The position numbers and the translations under genes are program-made. A DNA stretch of 64,000 bases from assembly GCA_038258425.1 (NCBI GenBank), contig JBBSPV010000017.1, forward strand, positions 7,062 through 71,061, read 5' to 3'. Positions 19,041-26,806 of this stretch are shown in pieces. A model generated the notes under the pieces. It was given only the letters and a program-made list of their open reading frames with translations. It was not told the DNA's origin and ran no database searches. Source of the DNA: DATLGB01 sp038258425 (lineage in GTDB: Bacteria > Actinomycetota > Thermoleophilia > Solirubrobacterales > Solirubrobacteraceae). How positions within the stretch are numbered: position 1 is the stretch's first letter; each line of letters opens with the position of its first letter.

Positions 19041-19363
19041 TGCGCGCCGGCCTCGAGCACCTCGGAGAATCCCTGCGAGATCGTGTCGTGCCAGACGTAG
19101 AGCACCGGCACCTGGTACCAGGAGGAGTGCGCCTCCCGCCAGTCGATGAACTCCGGCCCGTACCAGTAGCGCTCCCAGTCGAGCTTGTCCCGGAAGGTCA
19201 CGAGGTGCATGAACTTGTACTGGTCGTCGCGCGAGCGCAGCACCTGGTAGCTCTCCGCGTTGTAGCGGAGGGCGACCGGGGCGATCTCCTCGAGCTCGGC
19301 GGCGAAGCGGTCGCCGCGGAACAGCGTGGCGTACCAGGGGATGAGGACGGTTCCGGCGGCCAT
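19037..19363 (-). CDS. Small conserved protein coupled to ccr
   Basis: 108 residues, not firmly recognised. The sequence MAAGTVLIPWYATLFRGDR, then LRYNAESYQVLRSRDDQYKFMHLV and WERYWYGPEF, looks like a ferredoxin-like alpha/beta-barrel (NIPSNAP/antibiotic-biosynthesis-monooxygenase type) domain rich in Tyr and Trp. Its ATG overlaps the ccr stop (19361-19365), so it is made with crotonyl-CoA carboxylase/reductase. A role in the EMC pathway or as a small dimeric accessory is plausible but unproven. Confidence 0.75.
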   Translation of the reverse strand: MAAGTVLIPWYATLFRGDRFAAELEEIAPVALRYNAESYQVLRSRDDQYKFMHLVTFRDKLDWERYWYGPEFIDWREAHSSWYQVPVLYVWHDTISQGFSEVLEAGAH

Positions 19364-20601
19364 CAGGCACCCACCTCCGCGTAGATCGGTTCGGGACCCT
19401 CGGCGGTCGCGCCCAGGCCCTCCTGCTCGGCACCCACCAGGATGGCGATCTTGCCGAGGTGCTGGTTGTCGCGCATGAGCTGGTGCGCGTCGCCGACGCC
19501 CTCGAAGGGCATCGTCCGCCACAGGACGGGGCGGACCCGGCCCTGCTCGATGAGCTCGTTGGCCTTGTTGCACTCCCACGCGTTGGCGAAGTGCGAGCCG
19601 ATGATCTGCTTCTGGCGCATCCACAGGTAGCGCACGTCGAAGTCGAGGTCGTAGCCCGTCGTACCGGCGCAGATGACGATCTTGCCGAACGGCTTGGCGC
19701 AGAACACCGACGTCGGGAAGGTGGCCTTGCCGACGTGCTCGAAGACGACGTCGGGCTGGTCGCCGAGGATGCCCTGGATGCGCTTGGAGAAGGCGCGGGC
19801 GACCTTGACGCGCGCGAGCTCCTCGTCGGCGGTCTCCCCGCCGGTGCGCATCATGCCCTTGAACTCCTCGCGGTGGACGTAGTCGACCGCGCCGAGGGAC
19901 TTCACGAGCTCGCCCTTGTCGTCGGAGGAGACGACGCCGACCGCCTGGGCGCCGGCGAGCGCGCACAGCTGGGTGGCGAAGACGCCGAGCCCGCCCGCGG
20001 CGCCCCAGATGAGGACCTTGGCGCCGGCCTGCATCTCGCACTGGGTCATGAGCATCCGGTAGGCCGTGAAGTACACGAGGCCGTAGGAGGCCGACGCCTC
20101 CCAGGTCAGGTGGGCCGGCTTGGGGATCAGCTGCTGCGCCTGGACCTTCGTGAACTGCGCGAACGAGCCCCAGGTCGTCTCGTAGCCCCAGATGCGCTGC
20201 GAGGGCGCGGCCATCGGATCCAGCCCGTGAACCTCGGGATCCTCGTAGGACGTCTGGTTGCAGTGGACGATGACCTCGTCGCCGGGCTGCCAGCGGGTGA
20301 CGCCGGGGCCGACCTTCCAGACGATGCCGGAGGCGTCGGAGCCGCCGATGTGGTGCCCGAACTCCGGATGGTCGCCGTAGCGCATGACCGACACGGGCTC
20401 GCCGAGGGCCGCCCACACGTTGTTGTAGTTGACCCCTGCGGCCATGACCCGGACGATGACCTCGAAGGCGCCAGGCTCGGGGACCTCGATCTCCTCGAGC
20501 CGGAAGGCCTCGGAGGGTTCCCCGAAGCGCTCCTCCCGGATGACCCAGGCGGCCATGGTCTTGGGCAGGGTCCCGGGCGCGACGTCGACGGAGGCGAGCA
20601 C
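19363..20601 (-). CDS. ccr: Crotonyl-CoA carboxylase/reductase
   Basis: 412 residues, a zinc-free MDR-family reductase and the key EMC enzyme: crotonyl-CoA + CO2 + NADPH to ethylmalonyl-CoA. Family landmarks are unmistakable: MAAGVNYNNVWAALGEP (53-69), HHIGGSDASGIVWKVGPGV, HCNQTSYEDPE, WGYETTWGSFAQF (138-150), the NADPH loop GAAGGLGVFAT (200-210) and RYLWMRQKQIIGSHFAN. The CO2-binding residues of characterised enzymes have counterparts: Asn in NYNN, Glu141 in GYE, His337 in GSHFAN. I chose GTG 20601 because the N-terminus then reads PGTLPKTMAAWVIREERFGEP as in other Ccr proteins. It lies 20 bp after a CorA-like gene and overlaps the 108-residue gene. Confidence 0.95.
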   Translation of the reverse strand: MLASVDVAPGTLPKTMAAWVIREERFGEPSEAFRLEEIEVPEPGAFEVIVRVMAAGVNYNNVWAALGEPVSVMRYGDHPEFGHHIGGSDASGIVWKVGPGVTRWQPGDEVIVHCNQTSYEDPEVHGLDPMAAPSQRIWGYETTWGSFAQFTKVQAQQLIPKPAHLTWEASASYGLVYFTAYRMLMTQCEMQAGAKVLIWGAAGGLGVFATQLCALAGAQAVGVVSSDDKGELVKSLGAVDYVHREEFKGMMRTGGETADEELARVKVARAFSKRIQGILGDQPDVVFEHVGKATFPTSVFCAKPFGKIVICAGTTGYDLDFDVRYLWMRQKQIIGSHFANAWECNKANELIEQGRVRPVLWRTMPFEGVGDAHQLMRDNQHLGKIAILVGAEQEGLGATAEGPEPIYAEVGA

Positions 20602-20621
20602 CGCCCGATCGTACCCGGAGC

Positions 20622-21569
20622 TCACCACCAGTCGCGCCGCCGCCACCACAGGACGAGGGCGAGGACGACGCTCGGGATCACGAGGGCGCCGATCTCGTAG
20701 CCCCAGAACGCCCGCTCGGAGGCGACGTGGTCGACGAGAAAGGCGAAGTTCTGCCCGAAGAAGCCGGTCACGAGCGTCCAGATGAGAAAGAACAGCGACC
20801 CGACGGCGATGAGCGCCGCCATCCGGTTGAGGCGGTTGGCGTTCGCGTTGAAGAAGCTCTGGGTCAGGTCGTTGAGGTCGCTCGTGAGGCGGCCGAGGTC
20901 GCTCTGGATGATCTCCAGGTGGGCCGTGACGTCGCGCAGCCACTCGCGCGAGCCGCGGGCGATGCCCGGCAGCTGCTGGATCGACTCCACGGCGGTCGTA
21001 TAGCGCGCGCGCTGGGGCACGATGTGGCGCGTGAGGTCGTTGACCTGCTGCTTGAGGCGGTAGGCGACGGGCAGCTGCTCGCGGCGGGGACGGTCGAGGA
21101 TCTGGGCCTCGACCTCGTCCACCCGGCGGTCGATGTGGACGATCACCGGGTCCCAGCCGTCGGCGAGCGCGTCCAGCACGAGGTAGACGATCTCGTCCTC
21201 GGCCGCGAAGTCCGAGCCCGCGAGCCGGTCGTGCAGGGCGTCGAGCGGCGTGCGGCAGCGCCGCGCGGTGAAGATCCAGCCCCCGGAGATGTAGACGTGG
21301 ACCTCGACCGGCTCGGCGCGGTCGTCGACCACGCGGGCGGAGAAGAACACGAGCAGGACGTGATCGCCGTAGTCGTCGAGCTTGGGCAGCTGCGACCACT
21401 CGCGCGTGTCCTCCATCGCGGCCGGGTGCAGGTGCAGCAGGTCGCGGACCCGGTTGAGGCTGTCCGGGCGTCCCTCCTCCTCGTCGACGAGGAGGTCGAG
21501 CCAGAAGTACTCGTCCGCGTCGAGCAGCGACCGGATCCGATCCCCGTCGACCGCGGTGAGGACCTCCAT
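20622..21569 (-). CDS. CorA-family divalent cation channel with GQN in place of GMN
   Basis: 315 residues: a cytoplasmic alpha/beta and long-helix domain followed by two C-terminal membrane helices (about 250-270 and 285-308) and a basic end LWWRRRDWW, the CorA topology. The signature at the pore mouth is GFFGQNF where Mg2+ channels have GMN, so ion selectivity may be altered or the protein may be a ZntB-like or non-Mg transporter. Acidic helices (DEVEAQILDRP) are typical. The ATG overlaps the TAA of the lipoprotein gene (TAATG) and ccr follows 20 bp later, placing a cation channel in the ccr transcription unit. Confidence 0.85.
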   Translation of the reverse strand: MEVLTAVDGDRIRSLLDADEYFWLDLLVDEEEGRPDSLNRVRDLLHLHPAAMEDTREWSQLPKLDDYGDHVLLVFFSARVVDDRAEPVEVHVYISGGWIFTARRCRTPLDALHDRLAGSDFAAEDEIVYLVLDALADGWDPVIVHIDRRVDEVEAQILDRPRREQLPVAYRLKQQVNDLTRHIVPQRARYTTAVESIQQLPGIARGSREWLRDVTAHLEIIQSDLGRLTSDLNDLTQSFFNANANRLNRMAALIAVGSLFFLIWTLVTGFFGQNFAFLVDHVASERAFWGYEIGALVIPSVVLALVLWWRRRDWW

Positions 21570-21994
21570 TAGGGCAACAGCAGCTGGTTCTGCGACGACG
21601 GGCGGGCGTGGCCGACGCGCAGCTTGGCCGGTGCGATCGCCTTGCCGCCCGTGCTCAGGTCGTAGCGGCCGGGCTTGACCACGAGGTTGAGCTTCGCGGT
21701 GCCCTGCGGGTTGATCGGGGCCGTCCGCTGCCGCAGGCCGCCCTCGGCGGCGCCGAGCTCGTCGGACTCCACCGTGACGCGGTGGGTCTTGTCCGTGAGG
21801 TTGGCGATGATGATCTCGATCGGCCCGCCGCCGACGCGCGCGGGCGAGATGCGCAGGGTGTCGTCGGTGATCGAGGCGGTCAGGGTCAGCGGCGCCGCCG
21901 GGCGCGCATCGTTGGCGTAGCCACCGTCGCTCCCGCATCCGGCGGCGAGCAGCCCGGTCGCGAGCAGCGCCGATGTGGTGCGTGCGAGCCTCAA
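21569..21994 (-). CDS. Predicted secreted lipoprotein with a cupredoxin-like domain
   Basis: 141 residues. A lipobox LLAAGC with Cys at about 20 follows a short signal peptide (MRLARTTSALLATG), so it should be lipid-anchored on the outer face of the membrane. The mature part is beta-rich (LTLTASITDDTLRISP, IEIIIANLTDKTHRVTVES, LVVKPGRYDL), the pattern of cupredoxin-like or copper-chaperone domains, but the copper-binding His/Cys/Met set is incomplete: only His of THRV is obvious. It is coupled to the CorA-like gene by a TAATG overlap. Confidence 0.75.
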   Translation of the reverse strand: MRLARTTSALLATGLLAAGCGSDGGYANDARPAAPLTLTASITDDTLRISPARVGGGPIEIIIANLTDKTHRVTVESDELGAAEGGLRQRTAPINPQGTAKLNLVVKPGRYDLSTGGKAIAPAKLRVGHARPSSQNQLLLP

Positions 21995-22072
21995 CGATTC
22001 CTCCGTCGGGCGGACCCTAACGCAAGCGTCCGTGCATGGCGTCCGGTGCGTGCCGTATCACGCGTCGGCCCC

Positions 22073-23758
22073 ATGCTCCTCGAGAATTCCCTGCTGCACG
22101 CCGAATTCCTCGCCGTCGACACGGAGACCAACGGCCTCAGCCGCGAGCGCTGCGAGCTGACGGAGATCGGCGCCGTGCTCGTCGGCGGCGGCGAGCTGCA
22201 CGACCGCTGGGGGTCGCTCGTCGGCGTCTCGGCCCCCCTGACGGCCGGCATCCAGCGCTTCACGGGCATCAGCCAGGCCATGGTCGATCAGGCGGCGTCG
22301 CCCGAGGTCGTGCTGCCCGAGCTCGCCCGGCGCCTGCGCGGCCGGGTCCTCGTCGCGCATTCCGCGCGCTTCGACGCCGGAGTGCTGCGCCAGGCCTTCG
22401 CGCGGGCGGGACTCGACTGGGCGGATCCGCCAGTGCTGTGCACGGTGGCGATGGCGCGCCGGCTCGCGCCCCTCCAGGAGCGGCGCGGACTGGCCCCGCT
22501 GGCCGACGCCCTGGGCATCGAGGTCGGCGTCACCCATCGCGCCCTGCCCGACGCCGAGCTCTGCGCGCAGGTCTTCTGCGCGCTCTTCAAGCGGCTCTGC
22601 GCGCACGCCCCGACGGTGGGGGACGCCGTCGCGCTGCTCGCTCCGCGGCGGCGCGCGTCGCGCACGCGGCGGCCTGCCGCAGCCGGCACGCGCCTCCGCC
22701 GGCCCGTCGAGCGCCGGCCCGATCTGCGGGCGCTGCCCCGCGGCCCCGGCGTCTACGTCTTCCGCGACGCCGACGGCCGGCCGCTGTACGTCGGGAAGTC
22801 CGTCGACGTCCGGACCCGGGCGCGCTCGCACTTCACCTCCGGGGCGGCCTGGACGGCGCAGGCCGAGAGCGTGGACTGCGAGCCGACGGAATCCGATCTC
22901 GGCGCCCTGCTGCTCGAGCACCGGCTGCTGCGGGCGCTGAAGCCGCCCGCCAACGTCAAGGGCGTGCGCGAGCCGGACGGGCGCGTGTACCTGCGCTGCC
23001 GCCTGGACATCGCGTTCCCGATCCTCGAGGTCGCGCGCGAGCCGGCCGCCGGCAACGCCGTCTGCATCGGCCCGGTGCGGGGGCGCGCGGCGGCGGTCGA
23101 GCTCGTCGAGCAGCTCAACTCGCTGTTCGGCCTGCGCCACTGCGGCCGGACGCTGCGGCGCCGCGACTGGCCCTCGGTGTACGGGCAGATGGGCCGCTGC
23201 CTGTCGCCCTGCCTCGGCGACCTCGACCCCAACCTCTACCGCGAGCGCCTCGAGGCGGCCCTGCGGCCGTTCTTCGACACCCGCGACGGTGGCCGCGCGC
23301 TGCTGCGCCACGTCGACGACCAGCTCGCGCACGCCGTGGCCGGGCAGCGGTTCGAGCGCGCGGCCGTGCTGCGCCGGCGCCGCGAGCGCCTGGCGGCGCT
23401 GCTCGCCCGGCTCGGAGGCGTCGTGCGCGCGGTCCACGCCGGATCGCGGCTCGTGGTCGCGCCGCACCCGAGCGCCGTCGGACGCGGCGACGCATTCTGG
23501 ATCGTCGGGGGACGGGTCGTGGATCGCGCGGGCCTGGCCGTGGCCCGGCTGGAGGTCGCCGAGCGCACCGCGGAGGCATTGCGGGCGGCGGGGCCGCCGA
23601 GGCGCGAGCTCGGCGCGTGGCTCGCGCCGCACGAGCTCGCCGAGGTGCGGCTCGTCGGGGCCTGGCTCGCCGGCAACGACGGAGCGCGCACGCTCGAGCT
23701 CGACCCGGTGCCCTCCGCGGGCCGCCTGACGGCGTTCCTCGCGGGCGCCGGGCCCTAG
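22073..23758 (+). CDS. DEDDh exonuclease fused to a GIY-YIG (UvrC-like) endonuclease region
   Basis: 561 residues. Residues 10-180 are a DnaQ-type 3'-5' exonuclease: Asp16 and Glu18 in AVDTETN, HSARFDAG with Asp101, and THRALPD with His155/Asp160. After a basic linker (190-215) comes a GIY-YIG domain: GVYVF (226-230), LYVGKS (238-243) and an Arg-rich helix VRTRARSHF, then a UvrC-like Cys-containing segment CGRTLRRRDW...GRCLSPC and a UvrB-binding-like coiled region near 430-450. This fusion is known in Actinomycetota and some Proteobacteria and is thought to help DNA repair. No UvrC C-terminal RNase H/HhH domains are present. It converges on ygfZ with a shared CTAG. Confidence 0.9.
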   Translation: MLLENSLLHAEFLAVDTETNGLSRERCELTEIGAVLVGGGELHDRWGSLVGVSAPLTAGIQRFTGISQAMVDQAASPEVVLPELARRLRGRVLVAHSARFDAGVLRQAFARAGLDWADPPVLCTVAMARRLAPLQERRGLAPLADALGIEVGVTHRALPDAELCAQVFCALFKRLCAHAPTVGDAVALLAPRRRASRTRRPAAAGTRLRRPVERRPDLRALPRGPGVYVFRDADGRPLYVGKSVDVRTRARSHFTSGAAWTAQAESVDCEPTESDLGALLLEHRLLRALKPPANVKGVREPDGRVYLRCRLDIAFPILEVAREPAAGNAVCIGPVRGRAAAVELVEQLNSLFGLRHCGRTLRRRDWPSVYGQMGRCLSPCLGDLDPNLYRERLEAALRPFFDTRDGGRALLRHVDDQLAHAVAGQRFERAAVLRRRRERLAALLARLGGVVRAVHAGSRLVVAPHPSAVGRGDAFWIVGGRVVDRAGLAVARLEVAERTAEALRAAGPPRRELGAWLAPHELAEVRLVGAWLAGNDGARTLELDPVPSAGRLTAFLAGAGP

Positions 23759-24708
23759 AAGGGGAGCTCGGCCACGGTCGCCGTCGCGCCCGCGTCGCCC
23801 GCGTCGAGCTGGGCGCCCGGCTCGGCCTCGCGGCGGACGAGGGCCAGGGCGATCGGCCCGTGGACGGGCGAGACGACGCTCGAGGCGACGCGCCCCACGA
23901 CCTTGGTGCCGAGGCGCAGCTCGGTCCCGGCCGGCACCGGCGCCGTCAGCCGCAGGCCGCGCAGGTGGCGGTTCGGCTTGCCCCGGTAGAAGAGGCGGGC
24001 CACCGTCTCCTGGCCGACATAGCAGCCCTTGGTGAAGGACACGGCACGCTCGTTGAGCCCCGCCTCCTGGGGGATGACCGTGTCGTCGAGCTCGAAGCCG
24101 TAGCGCGGGCGGCCACGCTCGACGCGCACGACCTCGTCCGCCGCCTCCGAGACGGGCTCGGCGCCGGCCGCCTCCAGCGCCTCGCGGATCACCTCCGTCG
24201 CCCCGGTGTCGCAGATCGCGTCGACGCCGGCGGCGGTGACGACGAGCCGCACGCGGGCGCCCGCCAGCTCGCCGAGCCGGTGCGCGTGCTCGGCCTGCGG
24301 GAGGTCCTCGGCGCCGGCGAGCCGCCGCGCGTCGGGCCCGACGAGGGAGAGCAGGCCGCGCTGGACGGTGCGCTTCTCGAGCTCGACGGCGCGGCCGAGC
24401 TTGAAGCGCCGCACGAGGTTGAACAGCTCCTGCAGCGTCGAGCGCTCCGTGTCGAGCCACAGCCCGGCCTCGCCGCCGTCGAGGATGCGCAGGTCGCCGA
24501 GCATCTTGCCCTTCGGGGTGAGGAAGGCCGCGTAGCAGCCGTCCCCCGTCCGCAGGCCGCAGACGTCGTTGGAGACCTGGCCCTGGAGGAAGTCCTTGGC
24601 CTCCGGGCCTTTGAGCAGCAGCTTGCCGCGCTCGGAGCGGTCCACGAGCCCGCAGCGGCGGGTCAGCGCCTCGTGCTCCGCGGCGAGCGTGGTCTCGAGC
24701 GTCGCCAT
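23755..24708 (-). CDS. ygfZ: YgfZ/GcvT-family folate-dependent Fe-S cluster protein
   Basis: 317 residues. The family signature KGCYVGQE near 226-233 carries the essential cysteine, and the N-terminal half has LKGPEAKDFLQGQVSNDV and the GcvT-like fold. YgfZ/IBA57 proteins use tetrahydrofolate and help maturation or repair of Fe-S enzymes such as MiaB; in this window FbiC is a radical SAM client candidate, though that link is speculation. ATG 24708 is supported by a TAGCGT hexamer 7 nt upstream. The C-terminus is shortened relative to some actinobacterial members but the core is complete. Confidence 0.9.
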   Translation of the reverse strand: MATLETTLAAEHEALTRRCGLVDRSERGKLLLKGPEAKDFLQGQVSNDVCGLRTGDGCYAAFLTPKGKMLGDLRILDGGEAGLWLDTERSTLQELFNLVRRFKLGRAVELEKRTVQRGLLSLVGPDARRLAGAEDLPQAEHAHRLGELAGARVRLVVTAAGVDAICDTGATEVIREALEAAGAEPVSEAADEVVRVERGRPRYGFELDDTVIPQEAGLNERAVSFTKGCYVGQETVARLFYRGKPNRHLRGLRLTAPVPAGTELRLGTKVVGRVASSVVSPVHGPIALALVRREAEPGAQLDAGDAGATATVAELPF

Positions 24709-24715
24709 GCGTCCC

Positions 24716-24721
24716 ACGCTA
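24716..24721 (-). promoter_or_regulatory. -10 element of a probable leaderless ygfZ promoter
   Basis: TAGCGT on the minus strand ends 7 nt before the ygfZ ATG. No Shine-Dalgarno sequence is present. Confidence 0.5.
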
Positions 24722-24746
24722 GCCCGCGGCGTCACACTGTGGGGCC

Positions 24747-25121
24747 GTGAGTCCGGGCTCGCCGAGAACCGACCTGCAGACCCTCGGCGCGCTCCTGCGC
24801 GCCCAGCGCCAGGCCGCGCGGCTGTCGCTGCGCGAGCTCTCCGCGCTGACAGAGGTCTCCAACGCCTACCTCAGCCAGGTGGAGCGCGGGATGCACGAGC
24901 CGTCGCTCAGCGTCCTGCGCGCCGTCGCCGCCGCGCTGCGCATCTCGCTGGCGCCGCTGCTCGTGTCCGCGGGGGTGCTCGAGGCGGGCGACGCGGACGG
25001 TGGGGAGGCGAGCCCGCAGGACACGGAAGCCGCGATCCTGCGCGACCGGAACCTCAGTGAGCCGCAGCGGTTCGCGCTGCTGAGCGTCTACCGGAGCTTC
25101 GTGCCGGCGTCCCGGCGGTGA
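24747..25121 (+). CDS. XRE-family (Cro/CI helix-turn-helix) regulator
   Basis: 124 residues. Residues about 12-66 are a clear lambda-repressor-like HTH: LGALLRAQRQAARLSLRELS, ALTEVSNAYLSQVERG, and LSVLRAVAAALRISLAPLL. The C-terminal 55 residues are acidic and unclassified (EASPQDTEAAILRDRNLSEPQ). GTG start. It lies 36 bp upstream of the PHB-depolymerase-like esterase on the same strand, and a gatatg sequence repeats in that gap (25125 and 25144 regions). A repressor of the downstream esterase is likely by position; ligand unknown. Confidence 0.88.
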   Translation: MSPGSPRTDLQTLGALLRAQRQAARLSLRELSALTEVSNAYLSQVERGMHEPSLSVLRAVAAALRISLAPLLVSAGVLEAGDADGGEASPQDTEAAILRDRNLSEPQRFALLSVYRSFVPASRR

Positions 25122-25157
25122 TCGATATGTCGAGCGACTGCGTGATATGGTGAGCGC

Positions 25158-26090
25158 ATGGCACGCATCGACTGGCCGACGCGCCGACGGGTGAGCACCA
25201 CCGCCGACCCGGTCCCCCTGCACGTCCCGGCCGGGCTCGATCCCCGCCGGCCGGCGCCGCTGATCTGCATGCTGCACGGCTGCACGCAGGACCCGACGAC
25301 GTTCGCCGCCGCCACGCGGATGGACGCCGCGGCCGACCGCCACGGCTTCGTCGTCGCGTACCCCGGGCAGTCGCGCAGGGAGAACCCGCAGGGCTGCTGG
25401 AACTGGTTCCAAGCGCAGCACCAGCGCCGCGACGGCGGCGAGCCGGCGGTCCTCGCGAGCCTCGTCCGGCGGCTGCTGGAACCCAACGAGCGCTGCACGC
25501 TCGACCCCGGACGGGTCTACGTGGCCGGCCTGTCGGCGGGCGGCGCCATGGCCGTGAACCTCGCCACCTGCTACCCGGACCTCGTGGCCGCCGTGGCGGT
25601 GCACTCCGGGCTCGCCTTCGGGGCGGCGACGAGCGTCGCCGCCGCCTTCTCGGTGATGGCCCGGGGCGGGAAGGACCTCGAGGCGCTCGGACGCGCCGCC
25701 CGCAGCGCGATGGGCGCCCGCGCGCGGCGCGTGCCGACGATGGTCGTCCACGGCAGCGCCGACCGCACCGTCGCGCCGATCAACGGCCGGCAGGTGCTCG
25801 AGCAGTCCATGCTCGTCCGGCCCGCGGCGGGCCTGCACGCCGTGGCCGCCGACCTCGCGCACCCGTCGGCGTCCGGGCGCGGGCAGGTCGACGGCGGCCT
25901 CGCGTACACGTGGTCGCGCTGGACCGACGGCGACGGGCGCCCGGCGCACGCGCTGCTCGAGGTCGACGGCCTCGGTCACGCGTGGTCCGGCGGTGCGGCC
26001 GGCGGCTCGTTCGCCGATCCGCGGGGGCCCGACGCGAGCGAGGCGATCTGCCGCTTCTTCGCGGAGGTCGGCGCGCCCGCGGGCCGGTAA
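25158..26090 (+). CDS. PHB depolymerase-family esterase (alpha/beta hydrolase)
   Basis: 310 residues with the LpqC/PHB depolymerase pattern: PLICMLHGCTQDPTTFAAATRM (oxyanion region), WNWFQAQHQRRDGGEPA, the nucleophile elbow GLSAGGAM (Ser at about 117), HGSADRTVAP (catalytic Asp) and GLGHAWSGG (catalytic His). No signal peptide is visible, so an intracellular esterase or depolymerase is favoured. Members hydrolyse poly-3-hydroxybutyrate, acetylxylan or feruloyl esters. Given ccr and acetoacetyl-CoA synthetase in this window, release of C4 units feeding the EMC pathway is an attractive reading, but it is inference. Confidence 0.87.
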   Translation: MARIDWPTRRRVSTTADPVPLHVPAGLDPRRPAPLICMLHGCTQDPTTFAAATRMDAAADRHGFVVAYPGQSRRENPQGCWNWFQAQHQRRDGGEPAVLASLVRRLLEPNERCTLDPGRVYVAGLSAGGAMAVNLATCYPDLVAAVAVHSGLAFGAATSVAAAFSVMARGGKDLEALGRAARSAMGARARRVPTMVVHGSADRTVAPINGRQVLEQSMLVRPAAGLHAVAADLAHPSASGRGQVDGGLAYTWSRWTDGDGRPAHALLEVDGLGHAWSGGAAGGSFADPRGPDASEAICRFFAEVGAPAGR

Positions 26091-26102
26091 GGTCCGCCAC
26101 CG

Positions 26103-26462
26103 ATGGGCCTCGCCGACGACTTCCAGGAGATCCTCGACTCGCTGCCGTCGGACTGGACGGACCTCGAGTTCGACCTGCGCGTGGACGAGTCGCGCTACCT
26201 CGACGCCGCGACGCTGCTCGTCGTCTGCAACGCGCAGCCCTACTCCAACCACGACTGGCACTGGCGGATCCTCGTGGCCCACCAGTTCGGCCACGCGGCG
26301 GCCGCACCGGCGGTGCACGGCGCGCTCAAGACGCTCGACGCGTCGGAGATCCCCGGCGAGCTCGCGCTGCGCGAGCTGCGGGAGGGGCGCGTGGAGGTCA
26401 CCCACACCTGGGGCCGGCCGGAGTCGGTCAACCGGGAGTTCAAGCGGCTGCGCGCCCAGTAG
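26103..26462 (+). CDS. Conserved hypothetical protein
   Basis: 119 residues, unrecognised. It is soluble and rich in Trp, Leu and acidic residues: MGLADDFQEILDSLPSDW, a central SNHDWHWRILVAHQFGHAAAA stretch and ELREGRVEVTHTWGRPESVN. The gene begins 12 bp after the esterase and the next gene starts 2 bp after it, so all three are probably one transcript. No membrane helix or known motif is seen. Confidence 0.7.
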   Translation: MGLADDFQEILDSLPSDWTDLEFDLRVDESRYLDAATLLVVCNAQPYSNHDWHWRILVAHQFGHAAAAPAVHGALKTLDASEIPGELALRELREGRVEVTHTWGRPESVNREFKRLRAQ

Positions 26463-26464
26463 CC

Positions 26465-26806
26465 GTGGCACGCGTCCTCGCGGTCTTCGACGACCTGCTG
26501 CTCGGCTCCAACGTCGTCGGCCTGCTGCGCTCCGCCGGCCACGACGTGCGCCTGGTCGGCCCGGCGGCGGTGGCCGGCGAGGCCGAGACCGGTGCCGACG
26601 TCGTGGTCGTCGACCTCGGCTCGGCGGGCTTCGACGGCGTCGAGGTGGCCGCGAGCGCCGGGACTGGGCGGCGTCTGGGCGTCTACTCCCACGTCCACGT
26701 GGAGCAGCGCCGGGCGGCCGAGGCGGCCGGCTTCGACCTCGTCGTGCCCCGCTCGCGCATGATGCGCGAGGGCCCGGCGCTCGTGGCCGGGCTCAGCCCC
26801 GGTTGA
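26465..26806 (+). CDS. Receiver-like (CheY-fold) protein without full phosphoryl site
   Basis: 113 residues with receiver-like alternation: VLAVFDDLLLGSNVVGLLRSAG at the start, VVVVDLGSAGFDGVE in the middle with an Asp at the phospho-acceptor strand, and YSHVHVEQRRAAEAAGFDLVVPRSRM at the end. The conserved Lys of response regulators is replaced by an Arg/Ser segment, so it is probably a pseudo-receiver acting as a protein-binding module. No output domain. GTG start 2 bp after the previous gene. Its 3' end overlaps the convergent binding-protein gene by 14 bp. Confidence 0.65.
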   Translation: MARVLAVFDDLLLGSNVVGLLRSAGHDVRLVGPAAVAGEAETGADVVVVDLGSAGFDGVEVAASAGTGRRLGVYSHVHVEQRRAAEAAGFDLVVPRSRMMREGPALVAGLSPG

